NCBI RefSeq assembly: GCF_013364155.1
Contig: NZ_CP054916.1
Span: forward strand, 5,267,001-5,331,000
Source of the DNA: Streptomyces sp. NA02950
GTDB taxonomy: Bacteria; Actinomycetota; Actinomycetes; Streptomycetales; Streptomycetaceae
Length of the DNA stretch: 64,000 bases
Reading direction: 5' to 3'
The notes under the pieces are model-generated. The model searched no databases, had not been told where the DNA came from, and was given only the letters and a program-made list of their open reading frames with translations. Positions 41,677-51,465 of this stretch are shown piece by piece; within the stretch, counting starts at the first letter, position 1; the number at the start of each line of letters is the position of its first letter. Position numbers and translations under genes: made by a program.

Positions 41677-42993
41677 ATGGCTGTGCAATCCGTCGAAAGC
41701 TCAACCACTTCCCCCGCCGCTTCCCCGGCGTCCGCGTCGACCACGCCTCCCTTCGGCCCCGCCGTGGCGCTGTCCTGTCGCGAATGCGGTGAGCGCTTCG
41801 ATCTCGGCCCGATCTTCGCCTGTGCGGCGTGTTTCGGCCCCCTCGAAATCGCGTATGAGCTGCCGACCGGCGACCCGGAGGGGCTGCGCCGGCGCATCGA
41901 GGCCGGTCCGAACAACATCTGGCGCTATGCCCCGCTCCTTCCGGTCCCGGCGGACGTGGCGGACACACCCAGCCTGAATCCAGGGTTCACCAAGCTGGTC
42001 AAGGCCGACAACCTCGCCCGTGAGCTCGGTGTCACCGGTGAGCTGCACATCAAGGACGACTCCGGCAACCCGACCCACTCCTTCAAGGACCGGGTCGTCG
42101 CCATCGCCGTCCAGGCCGCCCGTGCCTTCGGCTTCACCACTCTGTCCTGCTCCTCCACCGGCAACCTCGCGGGCGCGGTCGGCGCCGCGGCCGCCCGCGC
42201 GGGCTTCCGCTCCTGCGTCTTCATCCCGCACGACCTGGAGGCGGGCAAGGTCGTCATGGCCGCCGTCTACGGCGGTGACCTGGTCGGCATCGAGGGCACG
42301 TACGACGACGTCAACCGCTTCTGCAGCGAGCTGATCGGCGACCCGGCGGGCGAGGGCTGGGGCTTCGTCAACGTCAATCTGCGGCCGTACTACGGCGAGG
42401 GCTCCAAGACCCTGGCCTACGAGATCTGCGAGCAGCTCGGCTGGCGGCTGCCGGACCAGATCGTCATCCCGATCGCCTCGGGCTCCCAGCTCACCAAGAT
42501 CGACAAGGGTCTGAAGGAGCTGATCGCCCTCGGTCTGGTCGAGGACAAGCCCTACAAGATCTTCGGTGCCCAGGCCGAAGGCTGCTCCCCGGTCTCCGCC
42601 GCGTTCAAGGCCGGTCATGACGTGGTGCGTCCGCAGAAGCCGGACACCATCGCCAAGTCGCTGGCCATCGGCAACCCGGCGGACGGCCCGTACGTCCTGG
42701 ACATCGCGCGGCGCACCGGCGGTGCCGTGGAGGACGTCACCGACGAGCAGATCGTCGACGCCATCAAGCTGCTGGCCCGCACCGAGGGGATCTTCGCGGA
42801 GACCGCGGGCGGCGTCACCGTCGGCGTGACGAAGAAGCTGATCGAGGACGGGCTCCTCGACCCGGCTCTGACGACCGTCGTCCTCAACACCGGCGACGGC
42901 CTCAAGACCCTCGACGCGGTGGCCCCCACCACGGGCCCCTCCGCCACCATCCGCCCCACCCTTGACTCGTTCCGAGAGGCTGGCCTCGTATGA
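41677..42993 (+). CDS. thrC: Threonine synthase-like PLP enzyme with N-terminal zinc ribbon
   Basis: A 438-residue fold-type II PLP enzyme. Near residues 29-50 a zinc-ribbon pair C-R-E-C and C-A-A-C is present, absent from the short actinobacterial ThrC in the hom-thrC-thrB operon. The Schiff-base Lys is in P-T-H-S-F-K-D-R, and the Asn loop is S-S-T-G-N-L-A-G-A. By family it would act on O-phosphohomoserine. However, it lies behind a SAM riboswitch and is translationally coupled to a MoaD/ThiS-like sulfur carrier. This fits sulfur transfer to an activated homoserine (homocysteine synthesis) at least as well as threonine formation. The ATG at 41677 starts M-A-V-Q-S-V; an ATG at 41653 lies inside the riboswitch P1. 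The reaction is open. Confidence 0.85.
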   Translation: MAVQSVESSTTSPAASPASASTTPPFGPAVALSCRECGERFDLGPIFACAACFGPLEIAYELPTGDPEGLRRRIEAGPNNIWRYAPLLPVPADVADTPSLNPGFTKLVKADNLARELGVTGELHIKDDSGNPTHSFKDRVVAIAVQAARAFGFTTLSCSSTGNLAGAVGAAAARAGFRSCVFIPHDLEAGKVVMAAVYGGDLVGIEGTYDDVNRFCSELIGDPAGEGWGFVNVNLRPYYGEGSKTLAYEICEQLGWRLPDQIVIPIASGSQLTKIDKGLKELIALGLVEDKPYKIFGAQAEGCSPVSAAFKAGHDVVRPQKPDTIAKSLAIGNPADGPYVLDIARRTGGAVEDVTDEQIVDAIKLLARTEGIFAETAGGVTVGVTKKLIEDGLLDPALTTVVLNTGDGLKTLDAVAPTTGPSATIRPTLDSFREAGLV

Positions 42994-43268
42994 GTGTTAA
43001 TGTCCGAATCCCGACCATCCTCCGCACCTACACCGGCGGCCAGGCCGAGGTCAGCGCCGAGGGTGGGACCCTCGCCGAGGTCCTGGCGGACCTGGAGAAG
43101 AACCACCAGGGCATTTCCGCCCGCGTCCTGGACGACACCGGCAAGCTGCGCCGCTTCGTGAACGTCTACGTCAACGACGACGACGTGCGCTTCGCGGACG
43201 GCCTGGCCACGGCCACGCCGGACGGCGCCGGGGTCTCGATCATCCCGGCGGTCGCGGGCGGCTGCTGA
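42990..43268 (+). CDS. MoaD/ThiS-like sulfur carrier protein ending in GGC
   Basis: A 92-residue ubiquitin-like protein. It has the beta-grasp pattern with V-R-I-P-T-I-L-R-T-Y-T-G-G at the start and I-I-P-A-V-A-G-G-C at the end. Active carriers (MoaD, ThiS, CysO) expose a C-terminal GG that becomes a thiocarboxylate; here an extra Cys follows GG, so either a JAMM/Mec-type peptidase must trim it, as for QbsE or HcyS, or the Cys itself participates. Its ATG overlaps the stop of the ThrC-like gene (ATGA). It likely donates sulfur in the reaction of that enzyme. A strong terminator follows, closing the operon. Confidence 0.88.
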   Translation: MSVNVRIPTILRTYTGGQAEVSAEGGTLAEVLADLEKNHQGISARVLDDTGKLRRFVNVYVNDDDVRFADGLATATPDGAGVSIIPAVAGGC

Positions 43269-43291
43269 CCCCCGATCACCTCCTCACCATC

Positions 43292-43331
43292 GGAATCGCC
43301 TCGTCCGGAGAAAAACGGACGGGGCGATTCC
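43292..43331 (+). terminator. Terminator of the riboswitch operon
   Basis: A 16-bp stem with one G-T pair, 43292-43307 against 43316-43331, with an 8-nt A-rich loop, 23 bp after the MoaD-like stop. Confidence 0.82.
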
Positions 43332-43675
43332 ATGTGTGGAACCGCGATACAGTTGGCCAGATTCCGAACCGGCCGGAGGCTGGAACCGCATACGGAACTC
43401 GTCAAGTTGTGCGCGAAATGTAAGCATGATTTGTCGGGTTGGTGTCCTATGTCCGGCCCGAGTTGCCCCACATTCGTGAGAATCCTTCACTTCTGGGCCA
43501 ACGGCCGTCCCCAGAATTCTCGTCCGATTGACCTGTTGCAGAGGGCGTTGGGACGGATACATTCAGCGGCGGTCGACGCGTTCCGGCGCACACCCTCCTG
43601 ACCGGGGGGTGAGGTCTGACCCGGGTCCGCGGAGTGCGGTCCTGCGCAAAAGGGCCAGCAATAGGGGAGTTAGGA
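43332..43675 (+). promoter_or_regulatory. Long leader/promoter region of the cold-shock gene
   Basis: 344 bp, AT-richer than its surroundings, with no supported gene: an ORF from 43332 with four Cys (L-C-A-K-C-K, W-C-P-M-S) has no ribosome-binding site and starts inside the terminator. TTGCAG (43536-43541) and TACATT (43558-43563) with 16 bp between could be the cold-shock promoter; this gives a 5' leader of about 100 nt, as is usual for csp genes. The promoter call is weak. Confidence 0.35.
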
Positions 43676-43882
43676 ATGGCTCAGGGCACCGTCAAGTGGT
43701 TCAACGCGGAGAAGGGGTACGGCTTCATCGCGGTCGACGGTGGTGCGGACGTGTTCGTCCACTACAGCGCGATCCAGATGGACGGCTACCGCACCCTCGA
43801 GGAAGGCCAGCGGGTGGAGTTCGAAATCTCGCAGGGTCAGAAGGGCCCGCAGGCCGACATGGTCCGCGTGGCCGTTGGCTGA
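43676..43882 (+). CDS. cspA: Cold-shock protein, CspA family
   Basis: A 68-residue single cold-shock domain. RNP1 K-G-Y-G-F-I and RNP2 V-F-V-H-Y are intact, and the start is A-Q-G-T-V-K-W-F-N. It binds single-stranded RNA/DNA as a chaperone. GGGGAG precedes the ATG. The length is normal. The same-strand groEL follows after a repeat array. Confidence 0.96.
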   Translation: MAQGTVKWFNAEKGYGFIAVDGGADVFVHYSAIQMDGYRTLEEGQRVEFEISQGQKGPQADMVRVAVG

Positions 43883-43916
43883 CGCGCCGACGCGACGCAG
43901 CTGACTGGACTGTCGG

Positions 43917-43950
43917 AGGGCCCGCACCCCGCACCGGGGGCGCGGGCCCT
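43917..43950 (+). terminator. Terminator of the cold-shock gene
   Basis: AGGGCCCGC (43917-43925) pairs with GCGGGCCCT (43942-43950), with an inner CCCC/GGGG extension, 35 bp after the stop. Confidence 0.75.
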
Positions 43951-43978
43951 CTGGCGTCGCCGCCCCTCGCCCGGCCAT

Positions 43979-44362
43979 CGACGCCCTACGGGCGCTTGCG
44001 CCCACCCGTCGCCCGACCGCCACCCCCCATCGACGCCCTACGGGCGCTTGCGCCCACCCGTCGCCCGGCCGCCACCCCCCATCGACGCCCTACGGGCGCT
44101 TGCGCCCACCCGTCGCCCGGCCGCCACCCCCCATCGACGCCCTACGGGCGCTTGCGCCCACCCGTCGCCCGGCCGCCACCCCCCATCGACGCCCTACGGG
44201 CGCTTGCGCCCACCCGTCGCCCGGCCGCCACCCCCCATCGACGCCCTACGGGCGCTTGCGCCCACCCGTCGCCCGGCCGCCACCCCCCATCGACGCCCTA
44301 CGGGCGCTTGCGCCCACCCGTCGCCCGGCCGCCACCCCCCATCGACGCCCTACGGGCGCTTG
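43979..44362 (+). repeat. 52-bp tandem repeat array (minisatellite), about 7.4 copies
   Basis: Unit starts are at 43979, 44031, 44083, 44135, 44187, 44239, 44291 and 44343; the last unit breaks off after CGCTTGC. Units are nearly identical (the first has GACCGCC for GGCCGCC). Each contains the short hairpin GGGCGC-TT-GCGCCC. 52 is not a multiple of three, so all frames stay open and give spurious proteins. The array fills the space between the cold-shock terminator and the groEL operator. Confidence 0.95.
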
Positions 44363-44385
44363 CACTCTCATGGGTCGAGTGCTAA
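44359..44385 (+). promoter_or_regulatory. CIRCE operator 1 (HrcA site)
   Basis: CTTGCACTC-N9-GAGTGCTAA, matching TTAGCACTC-N9-GAGTGCTAA with an intact right arm. The left arm overlaps the last partial 52-bp repeat unit. TTGCAC (44360-44365) and TAATCA (44383-44388), spaced 17 bp, could be the overlapping promoter. Confidence 0.85.
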
Positions 44386-44394
44386 TCATTGGCG

Positions 44395-46173
<1,779 letters not shown>

Positions 46174-46206
46174 TCGACGATCCCTCGTCGGTCCAACCGT
46201 CCTGAA

Positions 46207-46246
46207 CGTCGGGGCGGCACCCTCTCCCAGGGGTGCCGCCCCGACG
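46207..46246 (+). terminator. Terminator of groEL
   Basis: A perfect 16-bp stem, 46207-46222 against 46231-46246, with an 8-nt loop, followed by GCGTTTCT, 34 bp after the stop. Confidence 0.9.
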
Positions 46247-46373
46247 GCGTTTCTCCGGCCCGTTGTGAAGGGGGCGGGGCTGTGTCGATGTGCGGCTCCG
46301 CCGCGTGGGCGCGACCAGCCACGACGCAGCCGCGGAGGCATGACGGCACCTCGCGGCGCTCCCTGCGGAGCGC

Positions 46374-47318
46374 TTACCGAGCCCGGGCCGCCTCCAGGGC
46401 CGCGCGCAGATGGCCGCCCGCCTCACCGAGCAGCTTCTCGGCGGTCGGCGCGTCCACCTCGCCCAGGATGGTGAGGATGGCGTTCTTCGTCTCGCCGTCG
46501 GTGGCCGCGAGCGCGCTCTCGATCCGTTCCTCCGGGGCGCCGGTGGCCAGCGAGACGATCCGGCGCGAGCGTGCGCGCAGCTTCTCGTTGGAAGCGCGCA
46601 CATCGACCATCAGATTCCCGAAGGTCTTGCCCAGCCGGATCATGGTGATGGTCGAGATCATGTTGAGCACCAGCTTCTGGGCGGTGCCCGACTTCAGCCG
46701 GGTCGAGCCGGTGACCAGCTCCGGTCCCACCACGATCTCGATCCCGTGGTGGGCCGCCGCGGCGAGCGCCGAGCCCGCGTTGCAGGACAGCCCGACGGTG
46801 AGCGCGCCCCTGGACCGGGCGTGCCCGACCGCGCCGACGGCGTACGGGGTGCGGCCGGAGGCCGAGACGCCGACGACCGCGTCGTGCTCGCCCACACCGA
46901 GCCGGTCGAGGTCCTCGGCGGCCAGCTCCTTGCTGTCCTCCGCCCCCTCGGCGGAGACCACCATGGCCTCCGGACCGCCCGCGAGCACCCCGAGCACCTG
47001 GCCCGGCCGGGTGTTGAAGGTGGGCGGGCACTCGCTCGCGTCGAGCACCCCGAGCCGCCCCGCGGTGCCCGCGCCCGCGTAGATCAGCCGGCCGCCGCGG
47101 GCCATCCGGGCGGCGATGTCGTCGATGGCGGCGGCGATGCGGGGGAGCTGGGCGGCGACGGCGGTGGGGACGGTGGCGTCCTCCCCGTTCATGATCCGGG
47201 CGATCTCGAGCGTCTCGAGCCGGTCGATCTCGGCGAGTTCGGGGCGGAACGCCTCGGTGGTGAGGGTCTCCAGCTGGGCCCGGAGCTGTACCGGGCCCTG
47301 GTCGGCGGCGGAAGTCAT
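46374..47318 (-). CDS. murQ: N-acetylmuramic acid-6-phosphate etherase
   Basis: A 314-residue SIS-domain enzyme. It has I-Y-A-G-A-G-T-A-G-R-L-G-V-L-D-A-S-E-C-P-P-T-F, the MurQ signature around the catalytic Glu, then G-V-S-A-S-G-R-T-P-Y and G-S-T-R-L-K-S-G-T-A-Q-K. It cleaves the lactyl ether of MurNAc-6-phosphate, giving GlcNAc-6-phosphate for NagA, in peptidoglycan recycling. The ATG at 47318 was chosen; upstream in-frame sequence is antisense to the regulator gene. The RpiR regulator lies 94 bp upstream on the same strand. Confidence 0.94.
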   Translation of the reverse strand: MTSAADQGPVQLRAQLETLTTEAFRPELAEIDRLETLEIARIMNGEDATVPTAVAAQLPRIAAAIDDIAARMARGGRLIYAGAGTAGRLGVLDASECPPTFNTRPGQVLGVLAGGPEAMVVSAEGAEDSKELAAEDLDRLGVGEHDAVVGVSASGRTPYAVGAVGHARSRGALTVGLSCNAGSALAAAAHHGIEIVVGPELVTGSTRLKSGTAQKLVLNMISTITMIRLGKTFGNLMVDVRASNEKLRARSRRIVSLATGAPEERIESALAATDGETKNAILTILGEVDAPTAEKLLGEAGGHLRAALEAARAR

Positions 47319-47412
47319 GCGAAACGGCTCTTTCCCATAGTCAGCGTGGCGGGGGGTGGGTGGGGTGCGGATGACTCGGGGGTGGCTCGGGGGTCTCTGA
47401 TACGGGCTGTGG

Positions 47413-48342
47413 TCAGCGGTGGCCGGGACGAGGATCGTGCCGATGGGCGAGCGCCTCGTACGAGGCGGACAGCGCGGGCGCCGCGGACTCGTACGTACGC
47501 TGGGCGACCCCGATGAACAGGCAGTCCACCACCAGCAGCTGACTGGTCCGGCTGGCCATGGCCGCCGGGCGCAGCTCGCTCTCGCGGGCGGTGGAGGTGG
47601 TGAGCACGAAGTCCGCGTACTGCGCCACCTCGCCGTCCGGCCGTCCGGTGATCGCGACGGTGGTCGCCCCGCGCTCGAAGGCGGCCCGCAGCGGTTCGAT
47701 GACGTCCGTGGTGCGCCCCGAGTGGGTGATGGCGATGGCCACGTCGCCCGAGTGGAGCTGCACGGCGTTGGTGACCGCGAGATGCGGATCGGCGTGGGCA
47801 TGGGCTATCAGCCCGATGCGCAGGAGTTTCTGGACGAGGTCCTGGCCGACCAGGCTCGAGGCGCCCACCCCGTAGACATCGATCCGGCGGGCGGTGGCGA
47901 GCGCCGAGACGGCCGCCTCCAGCTGGCTGGTGTCCAGTGCGGCGGCGGTGTCCGCCAGACACTGCTGCTCCTCCTGCGCCAGCTTGGTGACCACATCGGC
48001 GATCGGGTCGTCGACCGCGATGTCCGCCGTGACGGCCGGGGCCCGTCCGGCCGCCTGCTGCGCGGCCAGCGCGGCGAGGGCCAGGCGCAGATCGCGGTAT
48101 CCGGGGTAGCCGAGCAGCCGGGAGGTGCGTACGACGGTGGCTTCGCTGGTACCCGTCCGCTCGGCGAGCCCGGTGACGGTGAGGGCCGCGCAACCGGCCG
48201 GATCACCGGCCACCGTCTCGGCGACGCGCTGCATGGAGCGGGTCATGGAGGGAGCCAGCGTACGGACCTTCGCCGCGAGGGCGGCCGGTGCGGGAGCGGG
48301 GGCCTCGGACGGGGTGAAAGTTTCCTTCAGCTTACTGCTCAC
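47413..48342 (-). CDS. RpiR-family regulator of murQ
   Basis: A 309-residue protein with an N-terminal RpiR-type HTH (about 30-100: A-E-R-T-G-T-S-E-A-T-V-V-R-T-S-R-L-L-G-Y) and a C-terminal SIS sugar-phosphate-binding domain (about 150-280: V-Y-G-V-G-A-S-S-L-V, then I-T-H-S-G-R-T-T-D-V). MurR-like proteins of this family repress murQ and respond to MurNAc-6-phosphate, so its position implies local control. The start is a GTG at 48342. Confidence 0.9.
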   Translation of the reverse strand: MSSKLKETFTPSEAPAPAPAALAAKVRTLAPSMTRSMQRVAETVAGDPAGCAALTVTGLAERTGTSEATVVRTSRLLGYPGYRDLRLALAALAAQQAAGRAPAVTADIAVDDPIADVVTKLAQEEQQCLADTAAALDTSQLEAAVSALATARRIDVYGVGASSLVGQDLVQKLLRIGLIAHAHADPHLAVTNAVQLHSGDVAIAITHSGRTTDVIEPLRAAFERGATTVAITGRPDGEVAQYADFVLTTSTARESELRPAAMASRTSQLLVVDCLFIGVAQRTYESAAPALSASYEALAHRHDPRPGHR

Positions 48343-48459
48343 ATCTGAAAACTATTTCCGGACATGACGCCCGTCAACCCTCCGGAGCCCCGCCGTCAAC
48401 CCACCGGCGGAGTGCGACGGAGGGTGATGGGCAGGCACCACGGTGAAGCAAAGGCGACA

Positions 48460-48825
48460 ATGGGAGCCATGAAGCTCGAACACGCACTGCACGCGGCGCG
48501 TGCGCTCGTCCTGGCCGATCTCGCGGCGGGAAATGTCGCCCAGGCGGACATCGTGTCGCTGGTCGAGGACGCGATCACGCACCGTCGGTGGTGGGTCGAG
48601 CAGTGGCCCGAAGGCGCCGCCTATGTGGCCGGACTGGTCGCCCAGGACGTCCAGGACGCCCTGCTGGAGCGCTACGGCCGCTGGCCGCTGTGCCCCGTCT
48701 GCACCGAGGGCGGCGACCTCCACGCGCTGGACGTGGCGCCGGAGTTGGGCGTCGACCCGCACTGGGTGTGCGGCAAGACCGCGGTCGCGGTGGCGCGCGT
48801 CGGCTCGCTCGGAACCACCCTCTGA
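48460..48825 (+). CDS. Conserved actinobacterial hypothetical protein
   Basis: A 121-residue protein. A helical N-terminal half (E-H-A-L-H-A-A-R-A-L-V-L-A-D-L) is followed by a C-terminal part with W-P-L-C-P-V-C and a later W-V-C-G-K-T, a possible zinc-binding Cys arrangement (C-x2-C ... C). The ATG at 48460 has AAAGG upstream; an ATG at 48469 is equally possible. The stop overlaps the next start (TGATG), so the two are coupled. Function is unknown. Confidence 0.75.
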   Translation: MGAMKLEHALHAARALVLADLAAGNVAQADIVSLVEDAITHRRWWVEQWPEGAAYVAGLVAQDVQDALLERYGRWPLCPVCTEGGDLHALDVAPELGVDPHWVCGKTAVAVARVGSLGTTL

Positions 48826-49127
48826 TGGCCGTACTGATCGACCCACCGGCCTGGCCGGGCCACGGCCGGATGTGGTCGCACCTGGTGAGCGATGTCTCGT
48901 ACGACGAGCTCCACGCGTTCGCGTCCCGGATCGGCGCGCCCCGCCGCGGTTTCGACCGCGACCACTACGACGTGCCGAGCGAGCTCTACGAGGCGGCGGT
49001 CCGGGCCGGGGCCGAGGAGGTCGGCAGCAAGGAGCTGGTGCGGCGGCTGACGGCGGCGGGCCTGCGCCGCCCGAAGCGGGCGCGGGCCGCGGGGGCGTGG
49101 GGGACGCCCCCGCGGCGGGCCCCGTGA
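48825..49127 (+). CDS. DUF4031 family protein
   Basis: A 100-residue protein. The core V-L-I-D-P-P-A-W-P-G-H-G-R-M-W-S-H-L-V-S-D, with D-E-L-H-A-F-A and H-Y-D-V-P, is the DUF4031 pattern: conserved Asp/His residues suggest a metal site, but no function is established. The tail is basic and Ala/Pro-rich. It is translationally coupled to the previous gene. Confidence 0.85.
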   Translation: MAVLIDPPAWPGHGRMWSHLVSDVSYDELHAFASRIGAPRRGFDRDHYDVPSELYEAAVRAGAEEVGSKELVRRLTAAGLRRPKRARAAGAWGTPPRRAP

Positions 49128-49248
49128 CGACGGGACGCCTCCGGGACGCGGGACGCACCCGTGGTGAGGGCCCACCGGCAGGTCATTCCCACCGGGGGAC
49201 ACCCTGGCCGGTAGGGAACCCTCGCCCGCGAGGGAACGACGGCGCGCG

Positions 49249-50505
49249 TCAGCGCGTGGCGCTCTCGGACTGCGGGTCCAGGGCCATGGCCGCCGCCGAG
49301 CCGAGGACCACCCGGGAGCCGCTCTCCGCCCGGTGGATCCGGGAGGCGAGCGCGGTCGTCCCGATGGCGAGCGCGGCCATCACCGCACCGGTCCAGGCCA
49401 CCGCGGGGTAGCCCCAGCCCGCGCTGATGACAAGTCCGCCCAGCCACGGGCCGACCGTGTTGCCGATGTTGAAGGCGGCGGTCGTGGTCGCCCCCGCCAG
49501 CGTCGGGGCGGCGTTGGCCACGTTGAACATCCGGGCGTTGAGCGCGGGCGCGGTGAAGAAGGCCGTGAACCCGAGCAGCAGCGCCAGGGTCACGGCCGCG
49601 ACGGGGTAGTGCGCGGTGAGCGCCAGCACGGCCAGCACAACGGCCGAGGCCGCTATGCCCGCGTACATCGTGCCGAACAGATGGGCGTCCGCGATCCGCC
49701 CGCCGACCACCGTACCGATCAGCGCCCCGACCCCGAACAGCGCCAGCACGGTCGGCACCCAGCTCTCCGCGAGCCCGGCCACGTCCGTCAGCAGCGGCGC
49801 GAGATACGAGAACAGACAGAAGACCGCGCCCCCGTTGAGCGCGGTGGTGACCAGCGCGAGCCAGACCTGCCGATCGCGGTAGATCCGCAGCTCGTTCCGC
49901 AGCCGCGGAGTGTCCTCACCGCTCGGCACCTCGGTACGCGGTACGAGCGCGACGACCCCGACGAGCCCGATCGCCGACAATCCGGCCACCGCCCAGAAGG
50001 CCGCCCGCCATCCCGCGTGCTGCCCGAGGAAGGCCCCCGCGGGCACCCCCGCGATGTTCGCGATGCTCAAGCCACCGACCATCACCGCCATCGCCCGCGC
50101 CCGCGCGTTCACCGGCACCAGCGACACCGCCACCGCCGCGCCCACCGCCCAGAACCCGGCACACGCGAGCGCACTCACCACCCGCGACGCGAACAGCACC
50201 CCGTACGACGGCGCCACCGCCCCCGCGACCTGGCCGAGCCCGAAGGCGGCCAGCAGCGAGATCAGCGTCGTCCGCCGCGGCAACCGCAACGTGGCCGCCG
50301 CCAGCACGGGCGCCCCCACCACCATCCCGATGGCAAACGCGGACACCAGCAGCCCGGCCGTGGGAATCGACACATCCATGTCCCGCGCCACGGGTTGCAG
50401 CAGCCCGGACAGCATGAACTCGGACGTCCCGAGCGCGAAGACGGACAGACCGAGGATATAGACGGCGACGGGCATGCGCGCGGAAGCGCTGGGACTGGAC
50501 GGCAT
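49249..50505 (-). CDS. Cmx/CmlR-type MFS drug exporter
   Basis: A 418-residue protein with 12 predicted membrane helices. It starts P-V-A-V-Y-I-L-G-L-S-V-F-A-L-G-T-S-E-F-M-L, the signature of the Cmx/CmrA/CmlR chloramphenicol efflux group within DHA1 MFS. Motif A is changed to L-R-L-P-R-R-T-T-L after helix 2, and motif C-like G-x-x-x-G-x-x-x-G is in helix 5. It exports hydrophobic drugs by proton antiport. I chose the ATG at 50505; one at 50514 is possible. It ends 45 bp from the HTH regulator gene. Actual substrate is untested. Confidence 0.87.
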   Translation of the reverse strand: MPSSPSASARMPVAVYILGLSVFALGTSEFMLSGLLQPVARDMDVSIPTAGLLVSAFAIGMVVGAPVLAAATLRLPRRTTLISLLAAFGLGQVAGAVAPSYGVLFASRVVSALACAGFWAVGAAVAVSLVPVNARARAMAVMVGGLSIANIAGVPAGAFLGQHAGWRAAFWAVAGLSAIGLVGVVALVPRTEVPSGEDTPRLRNELRIYRDRQVWLALVTTALNGGAVFCLFSYLAPLLTDVAGLAESWVPTVLALFGVGALIGTVVGGRIADAHLFGTMYAGIAASAVVLAVLALTAHYPVAAVTLALLLGFTAFFTAPALNARMFNVANAAPTLAGATTTAAFNIGNTVGPWLGGLVISAGWGYPAVAWTGAVMAALAIGTTALASRIHRAESGSRVVLGSAAAMALDPQSESATR

Positions 50506-50550
50506 GCCCGCCACAACATCGCCCGGGGCCTCGGCATTCCTGCCCGGCAG

Positions 50551-51318
50551 CTACCGCGGCTGCCCCACCGGGGCGGGTACGCCGCCGGACCACAGCTCTT
50601 CCGCGTGCTCCGCGAACCGGGAGAACATCCCGCCGTCCCCGAGCCGCCGCAGATGCATCAGCGGTGAATCGTGTCCCACGAGCCGGGCCAGATGAGGGGT
50701 GACCAGTGCCTGGTCGTCGAAGCGGAAGACCGACAGCGAGACGTGGTTCACAGCGTCGGCCGCCGCTGAGAAGCGCGCCTCCACCCCATCGACCGGCCCC
50801 ATCCGGGCCAGCTGCTCCAGGGTCATGCCGATCCGGGTGGAGACCGTCAAGGTGACGTCCTCGATCTGCTCCCGCTGCCGGGTCACCGCGCCGTTCGGGT
50901 CCCCGAGCAGAAAGCGGACCCTGCACCCGCCCTCCGCCTTCTGCCGCAGGGTCTGCGACAGGGCGGGTACCTGGGTCCAGAGGAAGTAGGAGGTGTATCC
51001 GGCGAAGTACAGCTCGTCGTCAGCCCCGGCGATGAGGTCGGCCCAGACCGTGGACGGACATGCGGACCGATACGGATAGCTCTGAACGATCTCCTGATCG
51101 CCACCGGTCTTCAGCCGGTTCCGCACGGACTTCGGCCACAGCATCTCTGCTTTCACTCCCAACGTCTCCGAGGCGTCCGACCGGTTTCTGGAGTGCGGGA
51201 TGAGCTCCTCGTCCGCGATCCACCGCTCAACGGTCTTCCCGGACACCCCCACCCGGGCAGCGAGCTGCCGGGGCGACAACCCAGCGGACTCCCTAGCCGA
51301 TCGTAAGGCTGTGTTCAA
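50551..51318 (-). CDS. XRE-family regulator with DUF5919-like effector domain
   Basis: A 255-residue protein with an N-terminal XRE helix-turn-helix (about 1-60: S-A-R-E-S-A-G-L-S-P-R-Q-L-A-A-R-V-G-V-S-G-K) and a C-terminal domain from about 90 (A-D-D-E-L-Y-F-A-G-Y-T-S-Y-F-L, then V-R-F-L-L-G-D-P-N-G) resembling the phospholipase-D-like DUF5919. The start is a TTG at 51318 with GGGGGA four to five bases upstream; the longer in-frame ORF has no better start. It is divergent from the small-protein/radical-SAM operon, about 150 bp apart, and probably controls it. Confidence 0.78.
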   Translation of the reverse strand: MNTALRSARESAGLSPRQLAARVGVSGKTVERWIADEELIPHSRNRSDASETLGVKAEMLWPKSVRNRLKTGGDQEIVQSYPYRSACPSTVWADLIAGADDELYFAGYTSYFLWTQVPALSQTLRQKAEGGCRVRFLLGDPNGAVTRQREQIEDVTLTVSTRIGMTLEQLARMGPVDGVEARFSAAADAVNHVSLSVFRFDDQALVTPHLARLVGHDSPLMHLRRLGDGGMFSRFAEHAEELWSGGVPAPVGQPR

Positions 51319-51465
51319 GGCTTCCCCCAGGGACGTTTGGGCGTTCTCCGACGGTAGCGGCGAGACGGCCCAAGTGTCCTGATAACGGGCTGCGATACAT
51401 CCCTTTCGGGGCGCCACTCTGTGACCGTGAAGCACCCGCGACCATGCCGAAAGGGACCCGTTGAC

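Noticed and set aside
43332..43601. Cys-containing 89-residue ORF before the cold-shock gene
   Set aside because: Starts at the edge of a terminator stem, has no ribosome-binding site and lies in an AT-richer leader.
43979..44362. CRISPR array
   Set aside because: The whole 52-bp unit is repeated with no unique spacers, and no cas genes are nearby.
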